A DNA stretch of 64,000 nt from Anaerobacillus sp. CMMVII (lineage in GTDB: Bacteria; Bacillota; Bacilli; Bacillales; Anaerobacillaceae). How positions within the stretch are numbered: the first letter of the stretch is position 1; every line of letters starts with the position of its first letter. The notes below the pieces were generated by a model, which was not told where the DNA came from, made no database searches, and saw only the letters and a program-made list of their open reading frames with translations. Below, one piece after another: positions 47,274 through 56,754 of this stretch. The stretch spans positions 268,470 to 332,469 of the forward strand of contig NZ_JACEHK010000008.1 in assembly GCF_025377685.1 (NCBI RefSeq), given 5' to 3'. The position numbers and the translations under genes were made by a program.

Positions 47274-48711
47274 ACTGGGAAGTTGTTCTCCCATTAATAC
47301 TATTTTTACTGGCAATATTTGCGATCGGTTTTTGGTCGTCAGCTCATATTAAAAAGTCTAATAATTTTTTACAGGAATACTTCCTAGGAAGTCGGGAGCT
47401 AGGTGGCTTTATTTTAGCAATGACGATGATTGCCACGTACGGGAGTGCGAGCAGTTTTATCGGAGGTCCAGGTGTTGCTTACACCCAAGGGCTAGGATGG
47501 GTTTTACTTGCGATGATCCAAGTGGCCACTGGTTATTTTGTTTTAATGGTTCTTGGTAAGAAATTTGCTATTTATGCACGTAAATATAAAGCGATTACGC
47601 TTATCGATTTTTTACGTAACCGCTATGATAACAGCAAATGGGTTGTTTTAATTTCCGCGTTTAGTATTATCGTTTTTCTTTTTTCCGCAATGGCTGCCCA
47701 GTGGGTTGGTGGAGCAAGATTAATTTCGTCGTTTACGGGCTTAGAATACACGACCGCTTTATTCATTTTTGCGATCGCTGTTCTAATTTATGTTATTATC
47801 GGTGGTTTTAGAGAGCGGTAGCAGTGACTGACTCTCTTCAAGGAGTTGTTATGTTTCTTGGTACGTTAATTATTCTAATTGGGACAATTATTGCCGGTGG
47901 TGGTATTTCTACAATCATGGCTGACTTAGTTGCTGAAAATCCCAATCTCGTGACCCCATTCGGTCATGATGGAGGTTTATCGCTAGCCTACGTTTCATCT
48001 TTTTGGATTTTAGTCGGTGTCGGTGTAATTGCGTTACCACAAGTAACCGTTCGGGCGATGGCCTATAAAGATTCTAAAGCGATGCATCGAGCGCTTATCA
48101 CAGGAACAATTGTGGTTGGGTTTATCATGCTAGGAATGCATTTAACTGGGGTGTTTGCTAGAGCTGTTCTTCCGGGAATTGAAGTAGCGGATACGGTCAT
48201 GCCAATGATTGCTATGGAAGTATTACCGGCTTGGGTTGCTGGGATCGTATTAGCAGCACCAATGGCAGCGATTATGTCAACGGTCGACTCACTATTGTTA
48301 CTCGTAAGTTCTGCGGTAGTTAAAGACATCTATTTAAATTACGTCAAGCCGCAAGCAACAATAAAACAAGTGAAGCGAGTGAGCTTTGGTGTGACATCTA
48401 TACTCGGAATACTTGTTTTTGGAATGGCGTTAAGCCCACCGGATTTACTAATTTGGCTAAATCTATTTTCATTTGGTGGTTTACAAGCAACATTTATATG
48501 GCCTGTCATTATGGGGCTTTATTGGCATAGAGGGAATAAATTTGGGGCAATCGCTTCAATGATCGTTGGTATCGTTGGTTATATTGTGGTTCATACATAC
48601 TTTCCGAATATGTTTGGCATCCACACTGTTGTATTCCCAATTGTCTTCTCATTTATCGCCTTCATCGCCTTCAGTTTGGTTACAAAGGAAAATGCTGCGG
48701 TGGGGGTCTGA
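47270..48711 (+). CDS. panF: Sodium/pantothenate symporter (AG dinucleotide frameshift)
   Basis: About 479 residues over 12-13 membrane segments, SSS family. Hallmarks: SSAHIKKSNNFLQEYFLGSR, YGSASSFIGGPGVAYTQGLG, GGFR, AVAVTDSLQGVVM. It imports pantothenate with sodium for CoA synthesis. The frame breaks near 47810-47815, where AGAGAGCGG would read correctly as AGAGCGG (one AG extra), unlike the homopolymer breaks elsewhere. A GGGGTCTGACCCC repeat begins in the last codons and supplies the TGA stop, so the native C-terminus may be altered. Confidence 0.85.
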
Positions 48712-48991
48712 CCCCCACTGCTTTAAAGTGTTACAGCGATGTTAACCTGTAAATAATATTCACAAGGAAGTTCACTTTCAGTTTTTTGGTGCTTAGATAA
48801 ACAACATCTACTTCCATGAGGATGAAAGTGAACTTTCTTTGGGGTCTAACCCTGAAAATAGTTTTGACTTCGAAAGTTCACTTTCTCTTATTAAATCAGC
48901 TAGAGCAAAATAGATTTACATCTCTGTTGGTGAAAGTGAACTTTAATAGGGGCTACCCTGTAAATTGTTTTGAATACGAAAGTTCACATCC
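48702..48991. repeat. Compound repeat: GGGGTCTGACCCC palindrome plus tandem GAAAGTTCACTTTC hairpins
   Basis: GGGGGTCTGACCCCC (48702-48716), then ACTGCTTTAAAGTG, then hairpin arms 48767-48779 / 48824-48837, 48872-48885 / 48932-48945, and a partial arm at 48978. Units of about 105 bases are in tandem. It starts inside the end of panF. Confidence 0.82.
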
Positions 48992-49083
48992 TTAAAATGG
49001 TAAATGTTAACAAAATTTTCATTGAATTACAAGAGTGTATGGGCTATGATTTTATTAAATTATAAAGGGAGGTTGTTATAAAA

Positions 49084-49104
49084 ATGATAATTACTACTCG
49101 CTAA
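49084..49104 (+). CDS. Possible 6-residue leader peptide
   Basis: GGGAGG lies 13 bases before ATG 49084, which opens MIITTR and a stop. Only position and ribosome site support it; it may be chance. Confidence 0.25.
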   Translation: MIITTR

Positions 49105-49138
49105 TTCATATTTTTGAATATTTTGAGGAGAAGAATGG

Positions 49139-49204
49139 ATGTTTGCCTATTTATTGGGTTATTTAGGATTCTTTTCTGATTGCGAGAAAAAGTCATTTTT
49201 ATAG
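49139..49204 (+). CDS. Possible 21-residue hydrophobic peptide
   Basis: GAGGAG lies 8 bases before ATG 49139, opening MFAYLLGYLGFFSDCEKK and a stop at 49204. A strong terminator follows at 49276, before the GNAT gene. It could be a small membrane protein or an attenuation leader for the acetyltransferase. No homologue known to me. Confidence 0.35.
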   Translation: MFAYLLGYLGFFSDCEKKSFL

Positions 49205-49275
49205 AACATTTCATGAGGACTTAGTTCCCGTCCCGAGGGTAACTCGTGCATCAGCATTAGACAAGAAGGTTGATA

Positions 49276-49310
49276 AGCTATAAGAAGGGGCACCTTTCTT
49301 ATAGCTTTTA
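49276..49310 (+). terminator. Terminator hairpin upstream of the tandem GNAT gene
   Basis: AGCTATAAGAA opposed to TTCTTATAGCT with G/C-rich tip, then TTTTA. It lies about 100 bases before the GNAT start. Confidence 0.7.
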
Positions 49311-49407
49311 TTGCTTCCATGTCGAATTCAATGTATTTGGGAGCAGAATAATGTTCTAATAACCTATTAAATACTAGCATGTCCATTTAATAAGGGAGGT
49401 TGAATTT

Positions 49408-50307
49408 ATGGCTGTGACAAAAAGATTTTACAACCGTCAGAACGATTATGAAAAAGTCTTTGAACTATTAATACAAACCTATCAACCGGGAGGTAAATTT
49501 AGTAATTGGCATCCATCTAGGTGGGAATATATGCATTTTCATACGTATTATCAAGATAAGTTAACGGGAAAAAGTGGAGTTTGGGAGGAAAACGGAAAGA
49601 TTGTTGCAATTGTTCACAATGAGCTAGGTGATGGCATGGCGTACTTTACTGTGTACCCAGAATATTCATACTTGAAGCCTGCCATGTTAAAACACGCAGA
49701 GGAATATTTAGCAAAAATTGATAACGGAAAGAAAATGCTAAGAGTTTATGGAAATGACTTTGACGTGGAGTTAAATCAATTGTTTCAAAGTCATGGCTAT
49801 GGTAGGCAAGAGGTGAATTTGCAACATCATACGATTTGTTTCTTTAATATGGAAAATCCGTTTCCTGCAATAACTCTTCCTGAAGGTTATAAAATAGTAA
49901 GCCTTGAGGATAATAATGACCTTATTCAGGTCGACCGTGTTCAATGGCGGGGATTTAACCATGAAGGAGAACCACCAGAAGATGGAGTAGAAGCTCGTAA
50001 ATTAATGCAGTCTGCTCCAAATTTCAGGAAGGATCTTACGATAGTAACCCAAGCCTCAGATGGGAGGTTTGCGTCCTATGTTGGAATGTGGCTTTGCCTT
50101 GAAAAGAAAGTTGGTTATGTCGAACCAGTATGTACTGACCCAGATTTTCGGAAACTTGGACTAGGAAAAGCTGCCTTATTAGAAAGTGTTCGCCGCTGCA
50201 TTGAACAAGGGGCTGAAGAAGTAATCGTTGAATCCTCTCTACCGATCTATTTGTCTGCCGGGTTTATACCGAAGTTTGTAAGATATGCATGGGACAAAGA
50301 ATTTTAA
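49408..50307 (+). CDS. Tandem-domain GNAT acetyltransferase
   Basis: 299 residues with two GNAT-like halves. The C-terminal half has the intact acetyl-CoA loop DPDFRKLGLGKAAL; the N-terminal half is degenerate. Such tandem forms include mycothiol-synthase-like enzymes. ATG 49408 follows GGGAGG. Substrate unknown. Confidence 0.78.
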   Translation: MAVTKRFYNRQNDYEKVFELLIQTYQPGGKFSNWHPSRWEYMHFHTYYQDKLTGKSGVWEENGKIVAIVHNELGDGMAYFTVYPEYSYLKPAMLKHAEEYLAKIDNGKKMLRVYGNDFDVELNQLFQSHGYGRQEVNLQHHTICFFNMENPFPAITLPEGYKIVSLEDNNDLIQVDRVQWRGFNHEGEPPEDGVEARKLMQSAPNFRKDLTIVTQASDGRFASYVGMWLCLEKKVGYVEPVCTDPDFRKLGLGKAALLESVRRCIEQGAEEVIVESSLPIYLSAGFIPKFVRYAWDKEF

Positions 50308-50620
50308 TAAAACTAGGGCGTTACTTAAAGGGTACAAACAAGCTATACACAAAGAAAGTCACATGAATTTCACATAGAAATCACGTGCGATTGTTTTGTT
50401 TGTACATCAAGAGCGGTTGGTATACAGCAAAAGGAAGAGAAAAACTGTCTAAAAGCTTTTCAAGAATGTTTATAAGTGCTATCGCTTTTTTATAAAGTCC
50501 TCGAATTTTTTTTATTTATTACCAATGTCTTAGCAATCGAATTTTATTTTTATTCTTAGTTCAAAAAAAAGCGATAGTACAATAGAAGCTGTTGTGACAA
50601 CAAGGAGGAAGAGAAGTGAA
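50308..50620. other. Intergenic region, nothing firm
   Basis: About 310 A/T-rich bases with an imperfect TCACATG/CACGTG pairing near 50360-50395; no gene or clear site. Confidence 0.4.
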
Positions 50621-50977
50621 ATGATAATTCTACATTGTTTAAAAGAGACAAGTTGGCAAGAGGGGAAAAATAGCATGTATTATGGTAAACATTATATTGT
50701 ATCTGAGGGTTTTATACACTGTTCGTCGATTGAGAATTTTTGGCGAGTAGCTCCCAATTTTAAAAACATAAAAGATCGTTTAGTTCTCTTATGTATTGAT
50801 ACTGATAAAGTAGAATCTGAAATAAAATGGGAAGATGATGATAACTGCGGAAGAGAATACCCACATATTTATGGAGAATTAAATCTTGACTCTGTTGTTA
50901 ATGTCATTCCATTCTTAAGTGAAGATGACGGAGATTTTATATTAAATGAGGAATTAAAAGAGTATCTAAATGAATGA
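50621..50977 (+). CDS. DUF952 domain protein
   Basis: 118 residues, soluble. ILHCLKETSWQEGKN, EGFIHCSS and the C-terminal IYGELNLDSVV block fit DUF952, a family of unknown function related to glutathione-transferase-like folds in some fusions. ATG 50621 follows AAGGAGG. Confidence 0.8.
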   Translation: MIILHCLKETSWQEGKNSMYYGKHYIVSEGFIHCSSIENFWRVAPNFKNIKDRLVLLCIDTDKVESEIKWEDDDNCGREYPHIYGELNLDSVVNVIPFLSEDDGDFILNEELKEYLNE

Positions 50978-51033
50978 CTTTTAAAAAAAAATTAGATACT
51001 CTAATATGTAATCTATTGCTTAAATCAGGCTTA

Positions 51034-51774
51034 TCAATAAAGCGTTATGAAATGTTTGTTGTATTCTGGAGTAAATTTAATAAAAGCAATCTCCTTAACA
51101 ATGTACGCTTGCCCGTCCCAATTGTATTGAACTTTTAAATGTCCAATATACCCACCTAATACACTATCATCTCGTAAAACATAGGCAGGAACAGTTGCGA
51201 TTAATAGTCCATTTTCAATATTATACTCAGTTAATTCGAATCCGAAAAACGGGTTACGTGGATTTTTAAAATTACACTTGGTAATATCAATTGTAAATGT
51301 CTCTTCCTCAATATAAATATTAACGAGGTTATCATTCTTTTCAATTTTCACGTTTTGCTTTATCGCCATTCTAATAGGGTCTATTTTAGCTTCATAATAT
51401 CTACGGTATGGGTCATGTATTTGATTAAGAATATGAATGTCTTTTAATGGATTCCCAATACCAGCTCTATAATTATTTAACACAACAATAACGTCCTCTA
51501 ATGAGTCACCATTTATATCTTCTTTATAAAGTGCGGGGTCATATTTTCCATGATACCAATTCGGGAAATTATAAATGTTTTCACCCCTATCCCCAATCTG
51601 TACTGTAAAATTTTCGTATTCCATCCAACTTTTTTTATCAGCTAATAAGTATACATTTTGATGCCAAACTTCCGAGGGAATACTTAATAAGACTACTCTT
51701 TCACTGGCGTTTGTCTTATTAGGATTTAAACTTAACATCAATACTAGAAAAACAATTGTTAATATATGTTTACC
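51034..51774 (-). CDS. Secreted protein with an EF-hand/FG-GAP-like motif
   Basis: 246 residues. A signal peptide (ILTIVFLVLMLSLNPNKTNA) precedes a soluble domain in which EDINGDSLEDVIVVLNN looks like a calcium-binding FG-GAP/VCBS-type repeat. No named family. The second ATG (51774) is chosen because AAAGGAGTG precedes it. Confidence 0.65.
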   Translation of the reverse strand, partial: GKHILTIVFLVLMLSLNPNKTNASERVVLLSIPSEVWHQNVYLLADKKSWMEYENFTVQIGDRGENIYNFPNWYHGKYDPALYKEDINGDSLEDVIVVLNNYRAGIGNPLKDIHILNQIHDPYRRYYEAKIDPIRMAIKQNVKIEKNDNLVNIYIEEETFTIDITKCNFKNPRNPFFGFELTEYNIENGLLIATVPAYVLRDDSVLGGYIGHLKVQYNWDGQAYIVKEIAFIKFTPEYNKHFITLY

Positions 51775-51993
51775 CATTGGTACACTCCTTTTGTTTAGTT
51801 TTTCCAATCGTTGGCGGAAAAATTAATTGCTTATTAAGTCTTGCGGGTTAAGCTATTTTGACTAATTAGTATGTAAATTATATAGTTGGGAATAGGTATC
51901 AACATTTCAGAGCAGCTCCTTAATGAGTATTAACGAAAATTAGCTTTGAGGAACTCTCTAAGTGACATAATTTAAATTTTTGGAGGGAACAAC

Positions 51994-52365
51994 ATGGAAG
52001 TTTTTGCAGAATATTTGGCGCAAATTGAAAACCCACAACATCGGGCCCGAACGGAAGAAGTCTTGACTTGGGTAACTAACAAATTTCCAAATTTAGTACC
52101 AAAGATTGCATGGAAACAGCCTATGTTTACCGATCACGATACATATATTATTGGTTTTAGCGTTGCCAAACAACATTTGGCTGTTGCTCCTGAAAGGGTA
52201 GGAATTAATCACTTTTCTGATGAAATTGTCCAGGCTGGCTATGACCACACGAAGGAGTTGGTACGTATTAAGTGGGATCATCCGGTTGATTTCTCATTAC
52301 TTGAGAAAATGATCGAATTTAATATTTTGGATAAGGCAGACTGTTCGACTTTTTGGCGGAAGTAG
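51994..52365 (+). CDS. DUF1801 / iron chaperone YdhG-like protein
   Basis: 123 residues. [21 protein letters not shown] and [16 protein letters not shown] fit the DUF1801/YdhG fold, in which members bind iron and help frataxin-like functions. ATG 51994 after TGGAGGG. Next gene begins 15 bases after the stop. Confidence 0.82.
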   Translation: MEVFAEYLAQIENPQHRARTEEVLTWVTNKFPNLVPKIAWKQPMFTDHDTYIIGFSVAKQHLAVAPERVGINHFSDEIVQAGYDHTKELVRIKWDHPVDFSLLEKMIEFNILDKADCSTFWRK

Positions 52366-52380
52366 ATAGGGGAAATCCTT

Positions 52381-52941
52381 ATGAAAATAAAAACGGTATG
52401 TACTTGGGACGATGAACTTTGGCAGGACGCTAGCGCCCTTTATTTAGAGGCATTTGGAGATAAGGGGGCTAAGCCGGTAAAGATCATTAAAAACATGTTT
52501 GCACAAGGAATTGCTGAGCTTCATGTAGGGTACAACAATTCCGTAGCCGTTGCTATGGCTCTAACAGGGAAGCTTGTTTCTGACCAAGTGATGATCATCG
52601 ACTATTTGGCAGTATCCGAAAAAGAGCGAGGCCAAGGTCTTGGTCAACAATTTGTTACTTACTTGCGCCAGAAAGCAATTGACCAAGGGTATCATAAAAT
52701 TATTATTGAGGCCGAGTCTGAAGCAACCCCTGATAATAGAGGGCGCATTCACTTTTGGCAATCATGCGGTTTTCTTCTCACAGAGTATGTCCATCAGTAT
52801 ATCTGGGTGCCCGAAACCTATCACGCCATGTACTTCCCTCTCATTACCGAATTGAAGAAGGTAGCTGGAGAAGAACTGTTTGTGTTTATTAATACCTTTC
52901 ACAGGCTATCGTTTCGTGGAGTTGGGAAGAAGGAAGTGTAA
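52381..52941 (+). CDS. GNAT family N-acetyltransferase
   Basis: 186 residues. MIIDYLAVSEKERGQGLGQQ is a strong acetyl-CoA loop, followed by KIIIEAESEATPDNRGRI. Probably in one unit with the YdhG-like gene. Substrate unknown. Terminator at 53022. Confidence 0.85.
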   Translation: MKIKTVCTWDDELWQDASALYLEAFGDKGAKPVKIIKNMFAQGIAELHVGYNNSVAVAMALTGKLVSDQVMIIDYLAVSEKERGQGLGQQFVTYLRQKAIDQGYHKIIIEAESEATPDNRGRIHFWQSCGFLLTEYVHQYIWVPETYHAMYFPLITELKKVAGEELFVFINTFHRLSFRGVGKKEV

Positions 52942-53021
52942 ATTCTTGATTATATGTTGGAATTACACTTAACGACTAAAAAAATCAGTTTTTTACTAGC
53001 GACTGGTTGTATAAGTATAGT

Positions 53022-53066
53022 AAGACGTAATATTTAACGTAAAGTTAAGTACTACGTCTTTTTTAG
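53022..53066 (+). terminator. Terminator after the GNAT gene
   Basis: AAGACGTA (53022-53029) pairs with TACGTCTT (53053-53060), with a partly self-pairing loop, then TTTTT. Confidence 0.7.
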
Positions 53067-53203
53067 TCCAGTTATACTGTGGGAAAGTATGCGTTTTACA
53101 TTTGCACCTAACTAAGTAAACCAGTGATTGAACAAAAGGTCCAAAAGAAAAAGGATAAATTTGCTATTAAAGCGAATTTGTCTAGTTGAAAGGAGATGTA
53201 AAC

Positions 53204-53689
53204 TTGAAAAAAAATTATATTTTATTTCCAATCCTGCTTATTGGTCTTATTTTACTAATTTTTGTTAGTAGGTATTTTTACATGAAATACGCTTTTACAC
53301 AGCCGTATAAAATTGCGGGGAATGTTATGCAAGAAGCTCTTCAAGATAAGAGTAGTAGTGAGTATCTTCTCAGTGAAGAACAATGGAATGCAGCTTTAAG
53401 TCGATCCGTTTATAAAATCGTTAGAGAACCATTACAGTGGAATGAATTTAAAGAATTCATTCAAAAATGTGAGAGAAATGAATTCTCTTCATTGTTGTAC
53501 AGTGATGGGAAAGCGACCTATCAAGTTATTAAAAGTAGCTATGCAGATATCCATACTAGCATCAATATTGACTGCATTGATTATAGCAAAGAGAACAATG
53601 AAATTATTGAGAGAAATTCAGTTACATTGTTACTAGAGAAACTTGACGGTTCTTGGAAGATCGTTGGTAAACATCGGCCCCTTGAGTAG
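53204..53689 (+). CDS. Membrane-anchored protein of unknown function
   Basis: 161 residues: N-terminal anchor (ILFPILLIGLILLIFVSRYF), then an outside domain ending KLDGSWKIVGKHRPLE, like NTF2-like stress domains (DUF4878-type). TTG 53204 follows AAAGGAG. Confidence 0.6.
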   Translation: MKKNYILFPILLIGLILLIFVSRYFYMKYAFTQPYKIAGNVMQEALQDKSSSEYLLSEEQWNAALSRSVYKIVREPLQWNEFKEFIQKCERNEFSSLLYSDGKATYQVIKSSYADIHTSINIDCIDYSKENNEIIERNSVTLLLEKLDGSWKIVGKHRPLE

Positions 53690-53718
53690 TTAATAATCAA
53701 AGGAAGAAGGAGATAATT

Positions 53719-54258
53719 ATGGACCTTCAAGTGCAGTTGTCTTGTAAAGAAAACTCTTATATTATTAAAAACTTATATCCGCTTTATTTACATGATTTAT
53801 CAGAGCATTATGGATTTCTGCCAAATTGTCATGGCGTTTTCGAAGAGAGTGATGATTATAAAACATTGAGTGAGCAAAACGAACTCCACAATATTTGGTG
53901 GGAAAAGCCCGAAGTTTTGTTTCCTTTCTTGATTTTAGTTGATGAGAGACCAGCTGGATTTATTCTAATTGCCACACCTCCACATTGTACGAAGGGAATT
54001 GATTATTTTGTGAATGAATTCTTTTTACTTCGGCCTTTTAGAGGGAAAGGTTTAGCAGAGCATGCTGCTAGTATAGTGTTTGACCAATTTAGAGGGAAGT
54101 GGGAGTTGTTTACGAACCCATCAGAAAAAAATATCGTTGGGCAGAAGTTTTGGAGAAGAACAATTTTGCATTACAGTGGTGGTAATTATGATGAAGAATT
54201 CGGTGAGACATTTGACGGATACAAACTAATTTTTAAGTTTGATAATAGTGTGGTCTAA
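53719..54258 (+). CDS. GNAT family N-acetyltransferase (COG5628-like)
   Basis: 179 residues. EFFLLRPFRGKGLAEHAASI and the C-terminal WELFTNPSEKNIVGQKFWRR are the family blocks. AAGAAGGAG precedes ATG 53719. A compound repeat begins within or just after the last codons. Confidence 0.8.
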   Translation: MDLQVQLSCKENSYIIKNLYPLYLHDLSEHYGFLPNCHGVFEESDDYKTLSEQNELHNIWWEKPEVLFPFLILVDERPAGFILIATPPHCTKGIDYFVNEFFLLRPFRGKGLAEHAASIVFDQFRGKWELFTNPSEKNIVGQKFWRRTILHYSGGNYDEEFGETFDGYKLIFKFDNSVV

Positions 54259-54407
54259 CCTGGAAATAGACATGACTTGGAAAGTTCACTTTCTTATATC
54301 TAATTGGTTGTTCAATCATATTTACATTGTGTATTGGTGAAAGTGAACTTTCATTGGGGTCTGACCCCCGCTGCTTTAAAGCGTTACTCTAGCGGGGGTC
54401 AGACCCC
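54250..54407. repeat. Compound repeat: GAAAGTTCACTTTC hairpin plus paired GGGGTCTGACCCC palindromes
   Basis: Hairpin arms 54280-54293 and 54339-54352; then a perfect 17-bp inverted repeat (54356-54372 with 54391-54407), each half itself palindromic, around GCTTTAAAGC. It spans the gap between two genes exactly and runs up to the next start codon. Confidence 0.85.
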
Positions 54408-54439
54408 AAATGAAACAAATAAATAAAGGGGTGGAATTA

Positions 54440-55603
54440 TTGAATACGAGTATGGTTACGAAGGTTATTTCGGTGATTTTTTTAACTGGATTATTCGGTT
54501 TTTTTGGTTTTATTGGAGTTGTTTTCTCAGCATTAATGGGTGGGGTAAAGTTTTACACGCCTTTAATTGCGATTGTCACAGTCGGAATTATCCTTTATAG
54601 TATTGTTCGTATTTTTAATATTTTACAAGGTAAAAAGTTAAAGATTGCAGTGATTAGTTTCGTTGGGCTTTGTGTTCTCGCAATTGGCGGGTATGAAATT
54701 ACGAATGCATATCACAATAGTTTTGGGATAGTAAATGCAGAAGTCAATTTATATCAGTATCATCCATTCTATGAAAATTCTAAAGTAGTAACGTTGTCAG
54801 AACCAGCTTCCTTAAAACTTGAAAAAGAGTTACCAATATTAGATGGAGCAACGGCGCTCTATCCTCTTTATTCAGCATTCGTGCGGGCAACTTATCCAAA
54901 CAAAGAGTACGAGATTTATCAAAGTGAAGTTATGTCGAGTAAAACTGGAGAGGCTTATACAAAGCTAATTAACGGTCATGTTGATATTATTTTTGCAGCA
55001 GGGCCATCTGATCGACAACTTCGTGCCGCTGAGCAAAAAGTCGTAGAATTAAAGCTTACACCAATTGGTAGAGAAGCCTTTGTCTTTTTTGTTAGTTCGA
55101 AAAACACTGTAGAAAGTCTTACTATTGATCAAATCCAAAGTATTTATACTGGTGAGATAACAAACTGGAATCAGCTAGGTGGCAAGATTGACTCAATACG
55201 AGCCTTTCAACGCCCAGCTGATAGCGGAAGCCAAACAGCCTTAGAAAACCTGATGGGCGAAAAACCACTGATGAAACCACCTACAGAAGATATTGTTTCA
55301 GGAATGGGTGGCATAATTTCCGAAACGTCAAGCTATCGTAATTATAAAAATGCGATTGGCTACTCGTTCCGCTTTTTTTCGACTGAGATGGTTCAAAATG
55401 GAGAAATCCGTCACTTGAAAATTAATGGTGTTTTCCCCGATAAGGAAACGATTAGAAGCGGGGAGTATCCAATATCCAGTGAATTTTATGCGATTACAGC
55501 AGGAAGTGATAATCCGCATATCGATGCCTTCATTGAATGGATTTTATCTGAGCAAGGACAGTATTTAGTTGAAGCAACTGGTTATATTCCTGTCGGAGAT
55601 TAA
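54440..55603 (+). CDS. PstS-like/PBP-domain protein with N-terminal membrane segments
   Basis: About 387 residues. Three membrane segments at the N-terminus, then a type 2 periplasmic binding protein domain of the phosphate-binding PstS kind: PILDGATALYPLYSAFVRA, DIIFAAGPSDRQLRAAEQ, ITNWNQLGGKIDSI, RPADSGSQTAL. The membrane-bound form lacks transport partners nearby, so a sensing or scavenging role is possible. TTG 54440 is chosen after AAAGGGGTGG; ATG 54410 lies at the repeat's edge. Confidence 0.78.
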   Translation: MNTSMVTKVISVIFLTGLFGFFGFIGVVFSALMGGVKFYTPLIAIVTVGIILYSIVRIFNILQGKKLKIAVISFVGLCVLAIGGYEITNAYHNSFGIVNAEVNLYQYHPFYENSKVVTLSEPASLKLEKELPILDGATALYPLYSAFVRATYPNKEYEIYQSEVMSSKTGEAYTKLINGHVDIIFAAGPSDRQLRAAEQKVVELKLTPIGREAFVFFVSSKNTVESLTIDQIQSIYTGEITNWNQLGGKIDSIRAFQRPADSGSQTALENLMGEKPLMKPPTEDIVSGMGGIISETSSYRNYKNAIGYSFRFFSTEMVQNGEIRHLKINGVFPDKETIRSGEYPISSEFYAITAGSDNPHIDAFIEWILSEQGQYLVEATGYIPVGD

Positions 55604-55669
55604 GTCGCAACGATATAGTTTCCATTTTCCGGGTAAACTAATAGGAGACTAACACGAGGGGTGACTCCT

Positions 55670-55933
55670 ATGAAAATTAATGGAAACATAATCTCTGGAG
55701 AATTTGATGAACAAATGAACGAGTTTTCGTTAGAGTCGGTAAAGCATTTTCTGACAACTTCCACACTCAGAAAAAATCAGTTAGATAGCCTTTATGATTA
55801 TTTAAATAAACACAAAGACGAAGCTGATGGCCAGGTTCTGACATTATATGATCAATTGCCAGTTCGTTTGAATCAGGAGGAAACGAACCAATTGCTTGCC
55901 GACTTAGATAAAATAAAAACGTATTACCAGTAG
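55670..55933 (+). CDS. Small conserved protein of unknown function
   Basis: 87 residues, helical, acidic (KHFLTTSTLRKNQLDSLYDY). ATG 55670 after GAGGGGTGA. Ends before the terminator at 55981. No family recognised. Confidence 0.6.
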   Translation: MKINGNIISGEFDEQMNEFSLESVKHFLTTSTLRKNQLDSLYDYLNKHKDEADGQVLTLYDQLPVRLNQEETNQLLADLDKIKTYYQ

Positions 55934-55980
55934 TTACGAACAAACCCGTCTTCATATGTGTATACAAGCGTACAAAAAGC

Positions 55981-56023
55981 AAATCGCATGAGTTTTCGTA
56001 AAAAATCACATGCGATTTTTTTT
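55981..56023 (+). terminator. Terminator
   Basis: AAATCGCATG (55981-55990) pairs with CATGCGATTT (56009-56018), followed by a T-run. Confidence 0.85.
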
Positions 56024-56187
56024 GTGGTTTGTAGGTAGCTAAAATGCACAGAAAAAGATTATTGTTATTGGAATAAAATGTTAATATAAGCATGTAAGGT
56101 ATTTCCTCTAGCAATATTTAAAAGATATGTTTTAATGTCAAAGTTTGATGTTTACTTGAAGTAGATTAATAACATAGGGGTGAAAAA

Positions 56188-56610
56188 ATGAAGGTTAAAT
56201 CAATGATCTCAATTCTTTTAGCTATAATTATTATTATTGTCGGCATAATATTGAATTTTTCAGAGTTTTCAATGGGCAGTCCTGCAACCATGAAGAACTT
56301 AATCGTTACATTTGTATATTTCGCGATATGGGTACTCGTTATAACGATAGGTGCAAAGAGCAAGAGTCGTGGAACAATGAGGTATTATTCTGTGTTTTGG
56401 CTTATTACGCTATTCTTTTCGATTATTACGGGATATGTTAATGTTGCTGAGGTTAATGTAGATTGGGCAATACCTTTTGTCATTTTATTTTTAACTCAAT
56501 GGTATGGAATTAACTTTTTTGTCGAGAGCTTTCTGACTTCTTCTATAATAATAGCATTCATATCTTTAATAATGTTTATTACAACGATCGTATCTCTTAA
56601 AAAAGTTTAA
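56188..56610 (+). CDS. Multi-TM membrane protein of unknown function
   Basis: 140 residues with four to five membrane segments and almost no loops. ATG 56188 after AGGGGTGA. No family recognised. Confidence 0.6.
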   Translation: MKVKSMISILLAIIIIIVGIILNFSEFSMGSPATMKNLIVTFVYFAIWVLVITIGAKSKSRGTMRYYSVFWLITLFFSIITGYVNVAEVNVDWAIPFVILFLTQWYGINFFVESFLTSSIIIAFISLIMFITTIVSLKKV

Positions 56611-56754
56611 CTGATTGTCAAGAACCATGCGATCTAAAAGCTAATAGCAACATTCTTTAAGTAATGAGCCTTTTAAAAGAGTTTTTGCAATGGTTAATAA
56701 GTTTTATAGAGCTTATTTTTTAAATCTCTTAATTTAAGAAAAGGAGGAAATGGT

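Noticed and set aside
49159..49386. Minus-strand 75-residue frame before the tandem GNAT gene
   Set aside because: Covers a plus-strand terminator and leader region, no ribosome site, no family likeness.
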